A DNA stretch of 64,000 nucleotides, from NCBI RefSeq assembly GCF_029675105.1, contig NZ_JAQQFV010000005.1, positions 532,555 through 596,554 of the forward strand. The letters run 5' to 3'. Under the pieces are notes generated by a model that was not told where the DNA came from, ran no database searches, and saw only the letters and a list, made by a program, of their open reading frames with translations. The position numbers and the translations under genes are program-made. The DNA is from Nocardia anocheti (lineage in GTDB: Bacteria; Actinomycetota; Actinomycetes; Mycobacteriales; Mycobacteriaceae). Positions 16,510-25,763 of this stretch are shown in pieces; within the stretch, counting starts at the first letter, position 1, and the number at the start of each line of letters is the position of its first letter.

Positions 16510-18150
16510 TCACCGCAGCGCCGCCAGCCCGCGCCGGTCGATCTTGCCGGTCGGCGTGCGCGGCAGGTCCTCGACGAAGATCACCTCACGCGGCGCCTTG
16601 AACCGAGCCAGATGGGTCTTCACGTATTCGCGCACCGCCTCGGCGTCGAGCTCGGTGGCCACGACGAAGGCCGCCAGCCGCTGCCCGAACTCCTCGTCCG
16701 GGACGCCGATCACCGCGGCCTCGGTGATCGCCGGATGCCGGTAGAGCAGGTCTTCCACCTCGCCCGGGAAGACGTTCTCGCCGCCGGAGACGATCATGTC
16801 GTCGTCGCGGCCATCGATGAAAAGCCTGCCCGCGGCGTCGAAATGGCCGAGATCACCGGTGCTCATCAGGCCGCCGCGCACCTGCTTGGACCCGCCGCCG
16901 GAGTAGCCGTGGAAGGCGATGCTGTTGCCGACGTGGACCGTGCCGACCACGCCGGGTTCGCTGATCCTGGTGCCGTCCTCGGCGTAGAGGGCGACGGTGA
17001 TGCCGACCGGTGCCTTGCCGACCGTGCCCGGCGCGGCCACCCAGTCCGCCGGAGTCGCGATGGTGGCGGTGCCGGTCTCGGTGCAGCCGTAGAAGTTGTA
17101 GAGCACCGGACCGAACGCCTCGATCGCCCGGGTCCCCAGGGCCGAGGGCAGCGCGGCGCCCGCCGTGAAGACGATGCGCAGGGCGGTGGTGTCGGCGGCG
17201 GCGATGGCCTCGGGGCCGAGGTCGAGGAGGCGGCGCAGCATGGTCGGCACGAGCACGACCATGTCGGCGTGGTGTTCGGCGAGCTGGGCCAGCGCCCTGG
17301 CCGCATCGAACCTGCCGTGCAGGACCACGGTCGACCCGAGATTCAGGGCGAGGATGAACTGCGACAGGGCGGTGCCGTGGAACAGTGGCGCGCACAGCAG
17401 GACGGTCCGACATCGTCGCAGCGGTACCCGGTCGACGAATTGCGCTCCAGCCAAGGGTGATTCGACGCGGCGGGGTGCGCCCTTCGGGGTTCCGGTGGTG
17501 CCGCCGGTGAGCAGGACGAATCCGCCTTGGCGGGTGGGATCGGCGAGTCGTGGTGCGGGGCGGGAGTACTCGTGCGCGGCGTCGACTCGGATGGCGGCCG
17601 TGAGAGAGTCTGCCGTGGAGGAGGTTTCGTCCAGGTCGGCGGTGCCCCTGAGCATCGTGATCCCGTCGGGCACATCGCCCGCGTGCGCGGACAGGCTCGG
17701 GTCGAGGACGAGTGCGCTCACCTGTTCGCGGACCAGCACGTCCCGCAACTGCGCCGCGCCGAACCCGGTGTTCAGCAGGACCAGCCTGCTCCCGAGTTTG
17801 GCGGCGGCGGCCATGGTTTCGACCAACAGCAGCCCGTCGGGGGCGAGCACACCGACGGTGTCGGCGGCGCGGAGCCCCTCGGCGTGCCAGCGCGCGGCCA
17901 GGGCATCGGTGCGCTGGTCGAGCTGTCGATAGGTGAGTCGGGTGGTCCCGTCGACGAGCGCGACGCGATGCGGGACCTGTCGCGCGGAGGTCCGGATGCC
18001 CCCGGCGATCGGGCCGAGCGCGCGCATGGTTTGTGCGGTGCGCGCGGTCCGCGCCGGGCGACGCAGGTCGACGAGCCCGGCGCGCTGCATGACGGCGAGC
18101 TGCCGTGCGGCCGTGCGGAATCGGCGTACGGCGTTCATCGCGACATCCAC
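16510..18150 (-). CDS. Acyl-CoA synthetase (AMP-binding ligase)
   Basis: 546 residues; ATG 18150 or ATG 18138 could be the start. This adenylate-forming enzyme has the P-loop FVLLTGGTTGTPKGAPRR, the YNFYGCTETG motif, the STGDLG aspartate and the C-terminal catalytic lysine region LPRTPTGKIDRRG. It activates a carboxylic acid (probably a fatty acid) to acyl-AMP, then acyl-CoA, in the cytoplasm. The long basic N-terminus before the domain (about 1-50) is usual in mycobacterial FadD-type ligases. It is 16 bases downstream of the secreted lipase gene on the same strand, so lipase-released fatty acids may be its substrate (inference). Confidence 0.88.
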   Translation of the reverse strand: MDVAMNAVRRFRTAARQLAVMQRAGLVDLRRPARTARTAQTMRALGPIAGGIRTSARQVPHRVALVDGTTRLTYRQLDQRTDALAARWHAEGLRAADTVGVLAPDGLLLVETMAAAAKLGSRLVLLNTGFGAAQLRDVLVREQVSALVLDPSLSAHAGDVPDGITMLRGTADLDETSSTADSLTAAIRVDAAHEYSRPAPRLADPTRQGGFVLLTGGTTGTPKGAPRRVESPLAGAQFVDRVPLRRCRTVLLCAPLFHGTALSQFILALNLGSTVVLHGRFDAARALAQLAEHHADMVVLVPTMLRRLLDLGPEAIAAADTTALRIVFTAGAALPSALGTRAIEAFGPVLYNFYGCTETGTATIATPADWVAAPGTVGKAPVGITVALYAEDGTRISEPGVVGTVHVGNSIAFHGYSGGGSKQVRGGLMSTGDLGHFDAAGRLFIDGRDDDMIVSGGENVFPGEVEDLLYRHPAITEAAVIGVPDEEFGQRLAAFVVATELDAEAVREYVKTHLARFKAPREVIFVEDLPRTPTGKIDRRGLAALR

Positions 18151-18166
18151 TGGGACGCGGCGGCGG

Positions 18167-19444
18167 TCAGCATACCCGCGGCCCCGGGTCCGCTCCGGCG
18201 GTCACCGCGAGCAACCACGCCACCGTGCCCAGCTCGGGGACGATCTCGGCGCTGATGTGCTCCGACATCGGCACCCGGAACATCCGCAGGTTCACCCCGC
18301 GCGCGCAGTACCCGGCCACGATGTCGTCGATGGCCAGCTCGGCGGGCAGCAGTTGGTCGGTGGTGGAATGCCACATGAGCAGGGGGATGTCCGGGGTGTT
18401 CTCCGGGCGTCCGAGACTGGCCGCCGTCAAGCCGGGCCGGGCGGCTTCGAGCGCCGCTTCGGGGTCGGTCAGATAGTCGGTGACCGGACGTGGGAAGGCG
18501 GTGGCGACGGCGGTGTAGAGACAGCGTTCGCGCAGGTCCGCGGCGACCTGCTTGCCCTCCGGCGTGAGATATCGCTGCAGCGCCCGCTCGAAATCCGGGT
18601 ACTCGCGGGCCAGGCCGAGAACCGCCAGCCAGCCGGTGAAATTGGCCTGCGGCTGCTGGCCCGAGATGGCGAACGGCGCGATGGCCACCTTGTCACCGGG
18701 GACACCGCCCTGCGCGCTGCCCCGGATCTCGAGTTCCGGCGCGTAGTGCTGGCGCTGCTCGGCCGCCGACGCCGAGGAATTGCCACCACCGGAATAGCCC
18801 CACAAACCCACCGGCGACGCCGCCAGCCCGAGCCCGGCGCGCTGGGCCGCGCGGATGCCGTCGAGCACCATCCGGCCCTCGCTCGGCGACATGATGGTGT
18901 TGTTCTTGCCGTCGAAATCGGTGACCACCACGGCCGCGCCCGCCGCGAGGAACTGGCCGATCAGCGCGATCTCCTTCTGGATTCCGGCGCGCAGCGTGTA
19001 GGACGGATTGCACTGCTGACCGAGGCTGTCGATCGCCTCCTGATACGAGATCAGCGGGCGCGCACCGGGGCCCAGCCACGGGATGCCCGGCATGAGCACG
19101 GTGGTGGCGGTGGCGATCGGGGTGTCGTGGGCGTCGGTGCTGCGCAGCAGGAGCTGGGTGGTGTGCACCGGGACGGGGAGGCCGAGCGCGTAGGTCTGCA
19201 CGACGCGGCTGCGGATCACGTCGCCGTTGGCGTAGGCGGAGAAATCGTCGGGGTCGGCGTACCAGGGGTCGTGCTGGGGTGTCGGGATCGGGACGACGGC
19301 GGGATAGACCTGCGCCTCGTTCGGCAGCGGTGGGAGCGGGAAGTCCTCGGCTCCGGCGGGTGCGGCCGCGACGACCACGGTCGCGAGCAGGGGGAGGGCG
19401 CGCGCGAACCGGCGCGTTCGGGGGGTGGCCGTGCGGCGCTGCAT
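18167..19444 (-). CDS. Secreted lipase, LIP family
   Basis: 425 residues with a basic N-region and signal peptide (core about 14-28, cleavage near PAGAED). Alpha/beta hydrolase of the secretory lipase family: oxyanion/strand region PLISYQEAIDSLGQQCNPSY, nucleophile elbow GLWGYSGGGNSS (Ser about 217), Asp in MWHSTTDQLLP and His in SEHISAE. It would release fatty acids from acylglycerols outside the cell. It is divergent from a TetR gene across a 95-base region carrying a 25-bp palindrome, so probably controlled by that repressor, and it leads into the acyl-CoA ligase. Confidence 0.85.
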   Translation of the reverse strand: MQRRTATPRTRRFARALPLLATVVVAAAPAGAEDFPLPPLPNEAQVYPAVVPIPTPQHDPWYADPDDFSAYANGDVIRSRVVQTYALGLPVPVHTTQLLLRSTDAHDTPIATATTVLMPGIPWLGPGARPLISYQEAIDSLGQQCNPSYTLRAGIQKEIALIGQFLAAGAAVVVTDFDGKNNTIMSPSEGRMVLDGIRAAQRAGLGLAASPVGLWGYSGGGNSSASAAEQRQHYAPELEIRGSAQGGVPGDKVAIAPFAISGQQPQANFTGWLAVLGLAREYPDFERALQRYLTPEGKQVAADLRERCLYTAVATAFPRPVTDYLTDPEAALEAARPGLTAASLGRPENTPDIPLLMWHSTTDQLLPAELAIDDIVAGYCARGVNLRMFRVPMSEHISAEIVPELGTVAWLLAVTAGADPGPRVC

Positions 19445-19480
19445 GGCATCTCCTTCGGTAGGTGATGCCGATTACAGCAC

Positions 19481-19505
19481 GGAGTCTTGTTGAGAACAAG
19501 AGTCC
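19481..19505. promoter_or_regulatory. Palindromic operator between lipase and TetR genes
   Basis: GGAGTCTTGTT (19481-19491), centre GAG, AACAAGAGTCC (19495-19505): 10 of 11 positions pair. AACAAG-AGTC-CTTGTT (19495-19510) overlaps it as a second, shorter inverted repeat. The position is between two divergent starts, as expected for TetR self-regulation. Confidence 0.6.
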
Positions 19506-19539
19506 TTGTTCTATTTGGGTGATCGGTAGGCTGAGCTGC

Positions 19540-20208
19540 GTGACGTCCACCGACAAGAGCCCCGTCCGCCCGCGGCGCATCCAGGGACTGGACGCCGAGC
19601 AGCGGCGTGCGCGCAGGCGCGAGCAGATCCTGGCGGCCGCGTTCGACCTGATCGCCGCCGAGGGGTATGTCAATACGGCGATCGAACAGATCTGCCAGAC
19701 CGCCTTCGTCGGCAACAAGGCGTTCTACGAACTGTTCGACAGCAAGGAAGCCTGCTATCTGGCCCTGCTCCAGCAGCAGAGCGAACGCGCCCAGGACATG
19801 GTCGCCGCCGCGCTGGCCGAGGCCACCGGCGACCGCGACGCCGTTGTCGCCGCCGTCATCGGCGCCTTCGCCCACTCCCTCGTCGACGACCCCCGCGTGG
19901 CCCGGGTGACCTTCGGCGAAGCCAGCGGCATCTCCGCCAAGGTCGAACAGCAACGCCGCACCAACCGCCGCTGGGCCGCCCAGTTCCTCGAAACCCTCTG
20001 GCGCACAAACGGATTCGTCCCCGACGCCGACCTCCCCCACCTGCACGCCATCGCGGTCTCCACCATCGGCGGCCTCTTCGACACCATCGCCGACTGGCTC
20101 CACACCGAAGCGGGCGCCACCGGCGACATCGACACCCTGATCCGCGACCTCACGGCCTTCGCCGACATCGTCCACCGGGGCCTGTCCGCCGCTTATCCGC
20201 CGTCCTGA
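19540..20208 (+). CDS. TetR-family transcriptional regulator
   Basis: 222 residues from GTG 19540. N-terminal helix-turn-helix: RREQILAAAFDLIAAEGY, then IEQICQTAFVGNKAFYELF (about 27-75). The ligand-binding helical domain follows. Divergent from the lipase/acyl-CoA ligase pair with a palindrome between, so it most likely represses that pair and itself. A fatty-acid or acyl-CoA ligand is a guess from context. Confidence 0.88.
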   Translation: MTSTDKSPVRPRRIQGLDAEQRRARRREQILAAAFDLIAAEGYVNTAIEQICQTAFVGNKAFYELFDSKEACYLALLQQQSERAQDMVAAALAEATGDRDAVVAAVIGAFAHSLVDDPRVARVTFGEASGISAKVEQQRRTNRRWAAQFLETLWRTNGFVPDADLPHLHAIAVSTIGGLFDTIADWLHTEAGATGDIDTLIRDLTAFADIVHRGLSAAYPPS

Positions 20209-20216
20209 AGGGTGCT

Positions 20217-21011
20217 CTAGTGGGCGAGTGCCAACCAACCCGGACCTGTGAGCAAGGACGCCGCTCGGGCGCGTACCAGGGATATCTGTTGCTCCCCACC
20301 TTCGAATGTCGACGGCCTTGTGGAGCGCTGTAGGTGGTGCTTTCGATAGCGCAGTGTTGGGACATCGAGAACGATGGCGGGCGCGAGTGCAGAGGCTGAC
20401 ATGAGTAGAGCGGTGTCCTCCATTCCACGCATCGCTGCCCATCCCCCGGCGGCGAGCAGCAGGTCACGACGCCACATCACCCCAGCGGGATGGACAGGCA
20501 ACCGATAGGTGTCCGTGAGGGTGATCCAAGCTTCGAGTAGTTCGCCACGACCTATCAGACCGGGCGGTAGATCATCAGGGCAGAAACGCAATTCGCCTGA
20601 ACTGAGTAGGTCGCGGGCGCGGCCGACGGCGAAGCCTGCCATGGGGTTCGCTTCAAGCGCAGCCGATAGATCAGTCAGAGCGTTGGGCTCCAGTTCGTCG
20701 TCAGCGTCGAGATTCTGGATGAGTGGTGCGGCGATCCGACCGAGTGCCACGTTGCGGGTGATCGCCGGACCCTCCCGTGTCCCGTTGAATGCGAGGTGAA
20801 GTCGGGGGTCGTCAGTAGCCCCGCAGTTGATCAGCGCGGCGGGAATCTCCGGGGTGCGGAGGCCATCTGCCTGAACGAACCACGACCAGTCGGTATGTGT
20901 TTGAGCACACAGCGATTGCCACGCGGCGGGTAGGTATCGGGCATACCCGGCGTGTACCGCCGTCAGCACCGCGATCTCCACGAAATGACAGTTTGCCATG
21001 TCGACGGACAT
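20217..21011 (-). CDS. Family 2 glycosyltransferase
   Basis: 264 residues at most. ATG 21011, ATG 20999 and GTG 20981 are all possible starts; none has a ribosome site, so the message may be leaderless. GT-A fold: IAVLTAVHAGYARYLPAAW at the N-terminus, ITRNVALGRI, and the metal-binding DxD within NLDADDELEPNAL. It would transfer a sugar from a nucleotide donor; donor and acceptor are unknown. Codon use is visibly less GC-biased than its neighbours, like the adjoining gene at 21068. Convergent with TetR, divergent from 21068. Confidence 0.75.
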   Translation of the reverse strand: MSVDMANCHFVEIAVLTAVHAGYARYLPAAWQSLCAQTHTDWSWFVQADGLRTPEIPAALINCGATDDPRLHLAFNGTREGPAITRNVALGRIAAPLIQNLDADDELEPNALTDLSAALEANPMAGFAVGRARDLLSSGELRFCPDDLPPGLIGRGELLEAWITLTDTYRLPVHPAGVMWRRDLLLAAGGWAAMRGMEDTALLMSASALAPAIVLDVPTLRYRKHHLQRSTRPSTFEGGEQQISLVRARAASLLTGPGWLALAH

Positions 21012-21067
21012 GGAGTCTGCGACAATTGGGTGATATTCATCATTTCGATGATGCGGCAGGGGATCTC

Positions 21068-22288
21068 ATGGACCACGTACGAATCAGATTGAGGTTGGCG
21101 GGGCTGGTAGCGGCTAGTTCGCGTGACCAGGAGCGTGATTGTGAACGGATTGCGATTCAACATATTGAGGAGAAGGCCGAGCCGCAGTTCAATGTGGTCT
21201 CAGCAGATTTCTATCGTGATCCGTATCTGATATGTGCAGATCGATATTGGTACTGGCGATTTATCGATGAGCCGACATTGGCTACGGCGCTGGCATGCGC
21301 GCGATGGATGGCTGAACATGTTGCCGCATACGTTCGTGAGTTGATCAGGGAAAAATGGGCGCTGGGCTATGCGTTCGTCACGCGAGACTCGATAGAATCG
21401 CTGAACGAGATCGCCGATGCGTCGAATGATTTCCTTGACTCCGGCGTGGACGGCTGTGACATGGCATATTTCGCGACTCTTTATCACGCCGGGAAGCTTC
21501 GGGCCAACGACCACTTCGATGAGCTCGCCGAGTTCCTCGACCGATCGCTTCTGGTGATCGCCGCAGGACCGCACCAGGAATCGCTACTGATCAAGGCATT
21601 GCGAGCTCTCGCTGCATTCGGGCGTCCAGGCGCTGATGTGGAGATGGCCCGGGAACTATTCGATGAGGTCTGGGACAGTTCGGGGAGGACCTTCGCGGTT
21701 GTGGATGTGGCTTTGCATGCACTCGACTCCAGTGCAGCGTTCGATGGACGGAGTGAACTTCTTCGTGAATGTGCAATCGAAGCGGTCGAAGCATACCCTC
21801 GTCGTGACATCCTGCACTTCCGGCTGGCGACAGGCTTGTGGTTGTGTGGCGAATACGATTCAGCGCTGCTCAATATCAATACTGCATTGCGGCTCCTGCC
21901 CGCCATCGGTGGCGGAGGGAGCCATACGCTCTTGCAAGAGCAATACCGTGCCCGGCGCGAATCCATCGAGGTGGCCATCGTAAATGCACACAACGTCATT
22001 GCAATGCGTGAGAGTGTCGAACGTACCCAGGATGATCTTACTGAATTGTCCAAGGCTACACGTGATCCATTGGTCAAGCTCGTCGGGGGTGCGATGAGCT
22101 TTGCTGTGAATGCAGCGTTCACTATCGTCGCGCTCTGTGTCAGTCAGCTCGGTTTTCTCCCCAGTGTGAGTAGTGGATGGGTCCTCGCTGTGCTCGGCTG
22201 TGGTCTGGTCCTGTTGATTTTGATGACAATTGGAGGGACGTGGACAATCGCACGTCGGACGTCAAGACGCTTGCCGAGCGGCGAATAG
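21068..22288 (+). CDS. Unrecognised helical protein with two C-terminal TM helices (paralogue A)
   Basis: 406 residues from ATG 21068 with AGGGGA 5 bases upstream. I do not recognise the family. Residues 1-300 look alpha-helical and repeat-like (ICADRYWYWRF; EKWALGYAFVTRDSIES; DMAYFATLYHAGKLRAN; ILHFRLATGLWLCGEYDSAL). Then comes a charged helix (ARRESIEVAIVNAHN...VERTQDDL) and two membrane helices (VNAAFTIVALCVSQLGFL; WVLAVLGCGLVLLILMTIGG) with a basic tail. A near relative follows immediately (22335). The gene is clearly less GC-rich than the second copy, suggesting separate acquisition or a different age. A membrane-anchored sensor or effector is possible; no function is shown. Confidence 0.7.
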   Translation: MDHVRIRLRLAGLVAASSRDQERDCERIAIQHIEEKAEPQFNVVSADFYRDPYLICADRYWYWRFIDEPTLATALACARWMAEHVAAYVRELIREKWALGYAFVTRDSIESLNEIADASNDFLDSGVDGCDMAYFATLYHAGKLRANDHFDELAEFLDRSLLVIAAGPHQESLLIKALRALAAFGRPGADVEMARELFDEVWDSSGRTFAVVDVALHALDSSAAFDGRSELLRECAIEAVEAYPRRDILHFRLATGLWLCGEYDSALLNINTALRLLPAIGGGGSHTLLQEQYRARRESIEVAIVNAHNVIAMRESVERTQDDLTELSKATRDPLVKLVGGAMSFAVNAAFTIVALCVSQLGFLPSVSSGWVLAVLGCGLVLLILMTIGGTWTIARRTSRRLPSGE

Positions 22289-22334
22289 GTAGTGAGATTG
22301 ATCATTCCGGTGTGGTGGCAGGCAGGGGACGTTC

Positions 22335-23545
22335 ATGGATCACGCGCTGATCGAGTCGACGCTGGGTGGGCTGGTCGCGGCGAATTCGCGGGTGTTGGAA
22401 CGGGATTGCGAGCAGATCGCGTTGCAGTACCTCGCGCAGCAGGTGGAGCCGCAGTTCGATGTGGACTCGGCGGATTTCGACAGTGATCCGCATCTGATCT
22501 GCGCGGATCGGTACTGGAATCAGCGGTTCCGGGCGGAGCCGACCCTGCACACGGCCGTGCAGTGCGCGGGCTGGATGGCCGAGCACGTGGCGGCGGCGGT
22601 GCACGAGCCGATCCGGGAGAAGTGGGCGCTGGGGTACGCGTTCATCACCCGGGATTCGGTGGAGTCGGGGGGGGAGATCGCGGACGCGACCGGTGACATC
22701 GTCGCGGCCGACGACAGTGGGTGCAACAAGGCGTATTTCGCGACGCTGTATCACGCCGGGAAGCTGCGGGCCGACTTCTACTTCGACGAACTCGCGCAGT
22801 TCCTCGACTCCTCACCACTGGCGATGGCGGCCGGGCCGCACCGGGAATCGGTGCTGTTCACCGCCTTGCGTGCCTTCGCGGCTTTCGGCAGCCGGTGGGT
22901 CACCGATGAGCGCGCCCGGGAACTGTTCGACCGGGTCTGGAGTGATGCCGATCGGACCTACGCGGCGGTGGATGTCGCGCTGAACGGGCTCGCCTACAGC
23001 GTGGAATTCGAGGGCCGCGACGAACTCCTGCGCGACCGGGCCACCGAAGCCGTCGCCGCCTATCCCGGCAGCCACATCCTGCACTTCCGTCTGGCGACCG
23101 GACAGTGGTGGTGCGGGGAATACGACGCCGCGCTGACCAGTATCGACACCGCCATCCGGTTGCTGCCTGCCATCGGTGGTCGGGTGAGTCACGAGCTGTT
23201 GCAGGAGCAGTACCGAGCGCGGCGCGAGGCGATCGAGGTTGCCCGCGTGCATGCTCGGCAGGCGGCCGCAGCGCGGGAGAGTGCCGAACGCACCGAGAAC
23301 GAGATCGCGAAACTGGCCGAGACGGTGCGGGGTTCGGTGGTCAAGGTGATCGAAGGAGTGTCGATCTTCGCCGCGATCATCGCCTTCGCCGTCGGCTCGC
23401 TCAACATCAGTCTCAACGGGGCGTTGTCGCTGGGGGACCGGTTGTGGATTCTCGCGGCGTTCGGGGAAGGTTGCTGCTGTTCGCGCTGCTGGTGGTGGGT
23501 GGGACGTGGACGATCGTGCACCGGTTGTCGCGTCGGTCGTCGTGA
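22335..23545 (+). pseudogene. Paralogue B of 21068, with a frameshift before the last TM helix
   Basis: Same family and length as the upstream gene, including the same upstream GGCAGGGGA ribosome site. Shared blocks: LVAANSRVLERDCEQIA, EKWALGYAFITRDSVES, YFATLYHAGKLRAD, HILHFRLATGQWWCGEYDAAL. The first membrane helix (SIFAAIIAFAVGSLNISL) is intact. At 23469-23470 one base is missing: the frame reads FGEGCCCSRCWW, whereas adding a base gives FGEGLLLFALLVVGGTWTIV and a stop at 23543-23545, matching copy A. Without repair the protein loses its second TM helix and runs on to about 23705, into the opposite gene. This is a real inactivation or a sequencing error. Typical high GC, unlike copy A. Confidence 0.7.
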
Positions 23546-23549
23546 GGGG

Positions 23550-25241
23550 TCAGCGTGGTGCGGTGCCGATGAGCTGACCCGACTGTGTCTTGGATTCGCA
23601 GATGACGAGGGTGGCGCCCGGGGCGGGGAGCAAGGTGTAGGGCTTGCACCTGTCCAGGGGCGCGGGGGTGGTTTCGGTGAGGTCGGGGCGCTGCCAGGTG
23701 TGTAGGCCGTGAGCGATCGAGATCAGTTCGTCGGCGAGCAGTAGGTGTGGGCGGCCGGATGCCAGCAGGCTGCTCAACGCCAGGGGCAGGGTGCGTGACC
23801 GGGTGGGGTCGTCGCGATCCGAGACGGTGGTTTCGCGGAAGTCGGCGCTGGTGAGGACCGTGGTCGAGTCGGCGGCGAGAACGTCGACAGAGTCGGTGAT
23901 CTCGGCGGTGGTCAGGTCGGTGGGGCTGACGAAGTGGAGGTGGCGCAGGCCCTCGGTGCGGTAGCTCCAGTCGAGGGAGACGACGTCGTCGATGACGGAA
24001 ATGGTTGGTAGGCGGTTCGGTTCGGGCGTGGGGAAGGCGCGTTCGGTGGTGATCGCTCCGGTGGTCGCGTCGAGTGCCCGCACGGTGGTCGAGGGGCCGC
24101 GTTCGTCGCGGCAGACCATCACCTGGTAGACGGCGATCGAGGTGACCGCGACCTGCGCGCGCTCCGTGCGACAGTTGTCGGGGACCGCTGGAGCGGACCA
24201 CATCCGGGTGCCGGTGCGGGCGTCGTAGCGGCGGAAGTCACCGCCGTCGGCGCGGGCGAGCAGGGTGTGTTTCTCGTCGCCCGCCAGCGCGCGCAGGCCG
24301 GTTTCGGCGTCGCGGCTGAAATCCGAATCGGTCCAGAGGGTTTCGCCGGAGCTCGCGTCGAAGGCGATCCAGCCCGCGCCGTACCAGTAGGTGACCACGA
24401 CATCGTCCCGGGTCAGCGACAGCGGGGTGTCTCGGTCGAGGTGGACACCGCGTGTGGTCGCGGCGGGGCGCAGATAGTGCCAGCGGGGTGTGCCGGTCGT
24501 GCCGTCGTAGGCGGTGATGCCGGTCGGTGTGCCGACGACGAATCCGTGGCCACCTGCCGCGACGGTGGCGGACGGGGGCAGGTCGATGCGGAATCGCTCC
24601 TGGCCCAGCGCTTTCGGCATCGAGGGAACCGGTCCGTCGGCGGCGGTGCGGTGGTCGATGAAGCGGCTGTCGTCACCGACCCACGCGGCGACTCCCGTCA
24701 CCGCCACGGTGGCGAGGACGCCGATCGCGGCCATGATCGCGCTCGCGCGCTGGGGCAGTGCGCCGTACAGGGGCGGTGAGATCGCGGCACCGAGGACGAG
24801 CAGAGTGCCCGCGATCACGAGAACCAAAGCGGCGCACGACATCGGGAGGCTCGGGAAGGCCGCGTAGCGCTCGAAGGTCTTCTCGATCGTGGAGGGGATG
24901 TGCGTCTTCCAGACGACGACGAACTCCACGACCACGATCACGTGCATCGCCGCGCTCGGCAGATTGCCGATGCCCTTGGCCTGCAACGGGCGGGCCCAGC
25001 GCAGAGCACTGGCGAGCACGAGCACGGCGGCGGTGCCGAGCCCGACCGCGAACACTCCCAGCCTGGTGGAGAGGTCGGTGACGATCTCCGAGGAGATCTC
25101 GACGCGACTGTCGGCGGCGAACACCAGGCTGTAGAGCCCGAGCAGCACACCACCGACCAGTAGGACGACACCGAGGATCGCGGCGGCCGAGATCGGACGT
25201 GAATAGTCCGGTCGGCGTGGCAGAGACGTGCTGACGGTCAT
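23550..25241 (-). CDS. Membrane protein with PQQ-type beta-propeller
   Basis: 563 residues. Four N-terminal membrane helices (about 18-42, 58-80, 100-115, 130-190; e.g. AAILGVVLLVGGVLLGLYSL; LVLVIAGTLLVLGAAISPPL) are followed by an extracytoplasmic PQQ-like propeller with repeats such as GITAYDGTTGTPRWHYL, GWIAFDASSGETLWTDS and GDFRRYDARTGTRMW. These blades usually act as scaffolds or sensors rather than enzymes. ATG 25241. Its stop is 4 bases from that of the paralogue-B gene. Function unknown. Confidence 0.75.
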   Translation of the reverse strand: MTVSTSLPRRPDYSRPISAAAILGVVLLVGGVLLGLYSLVFAADSRVEISSEIVTDLSTRLGVFAVGLGTAAVLVLASALRWARPLQAKGIGNLPSAAMHVIVVVEFVVVWKTHIPSTIEKTFERYAAFPSLPMSCAALVLVIAGTLLVLGAAISPPLYGALPQRASAIMAAIGVLATVAVTGVAAWVGDDSRFIDHRTAADGPVPSMPKALGQERFRIDLPPSATVAAGGHGFVVGTPTGITAYDGTTGTPRWHYLRPAATTRGVHLDRDTPLSLTRDDVVVTYWYGAGWIAFDASSGETLWTDSDFSRDAETGLRALAGDEKHTLLARADGGDFRRYDARTGTRMWSAPAVPDNCRTERAQVAVTSIAVYQVMVCRDERGPSTTVRALDATTGAITTERAFPTPEPNRLPTISVIDDVVSLDWSYRTEGLRHLHFVSPTDLTTAEITDSVDVLAADSTTVLTSADFRETTVSDRDDPTRSRTLPLALSSLLASGRPHLLLADELISIAHGLHTWQRPDLTETTPAPLDRCKPYTLLPAPGATLVICESKTQSGQLIGTAPR

Positions 25242-25298
25242 GGAACCCTCCCCCGAAGATGGTGCGGGCCTGAGGATAGCGGCCGTCGCGGTCGAGGA

Positions 25299-25736
25299 TC
25301 AGGCGAGGACTACGACCGCGCAGGCGGTGAGGAAGAGGACCTGCAGGGCGGTACGGGCGGGGAGGGGCATGGTGGTGATGCCGAGGTCGGCGCGGGCGGC
25401 GCGGATATTGGCGGGGAACATCGCCAGGAGCAGGACGAACAAGCAGGCGGCGGCCAGGGGTGCGGTCGCGGGGATGAGGAGGCCGAGGGCGCCCGCCAGT
25501 TCGAGGATGCCGGTGAGGGTGACGAGGGTGGGGGCGTTGGGGAGGCGGGGCGGGACCATGGCGATGAGGGCGTCGCGGCGGGGTTGTTGGAAGTGGGCGG
25601 TCGCGGTGAGGGTGAACATGGCGGCCAAGCCGAGAGCGATGGTGTGGGGCCAGGAATCGAGCCAGGTCAGGGGGGTGAGCCAGCCGAGTAGGCGGGCCAG
25701 GAGGGTGACGGTCGTGAGGACGATGAAGGGGGCCAT
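25299..25736 (-). CDS. DoxX-family membrane protein
   Basis: 145 residues from ATG 25736, with AGGAG 7 bases upstream. Four hydrophobic segments and the DoxX pattern (TATAHFQQPRRDALIAMVPP; GILELAGALGLLIPATAPLA; MFPANIRAARADLG). DoxX-like proteins are small quinone-linked or redox-stress membrane proteins. It diverges from a TetR gene with two operator-like repeats between, so it is likely the regulator's target. Confidence 0.8.
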   Translation of the reverse strand: MAPFIVLTTVTLLARLLGWLTPLTWLDSWPHTIALGLAAMFTLTATAHFQQPRRDALIAMVPPRLPNAPTLVTLTGILELAGALGLLIPATAPLAAACLFVLLLAMFPANIRAARADLGITTMPLPARTALQVLFLTACAVVVLA

Positions 25737-25763
25737 GAACAGCTCCTGAGGGCGGCGAACGGC

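Noticed and set aside
22335..23705. 456-residue reading of paralogue B
   Set aside because: After 23468 it departs from the family and crosses the convergent gene; a one-base shift restores the homologous end.
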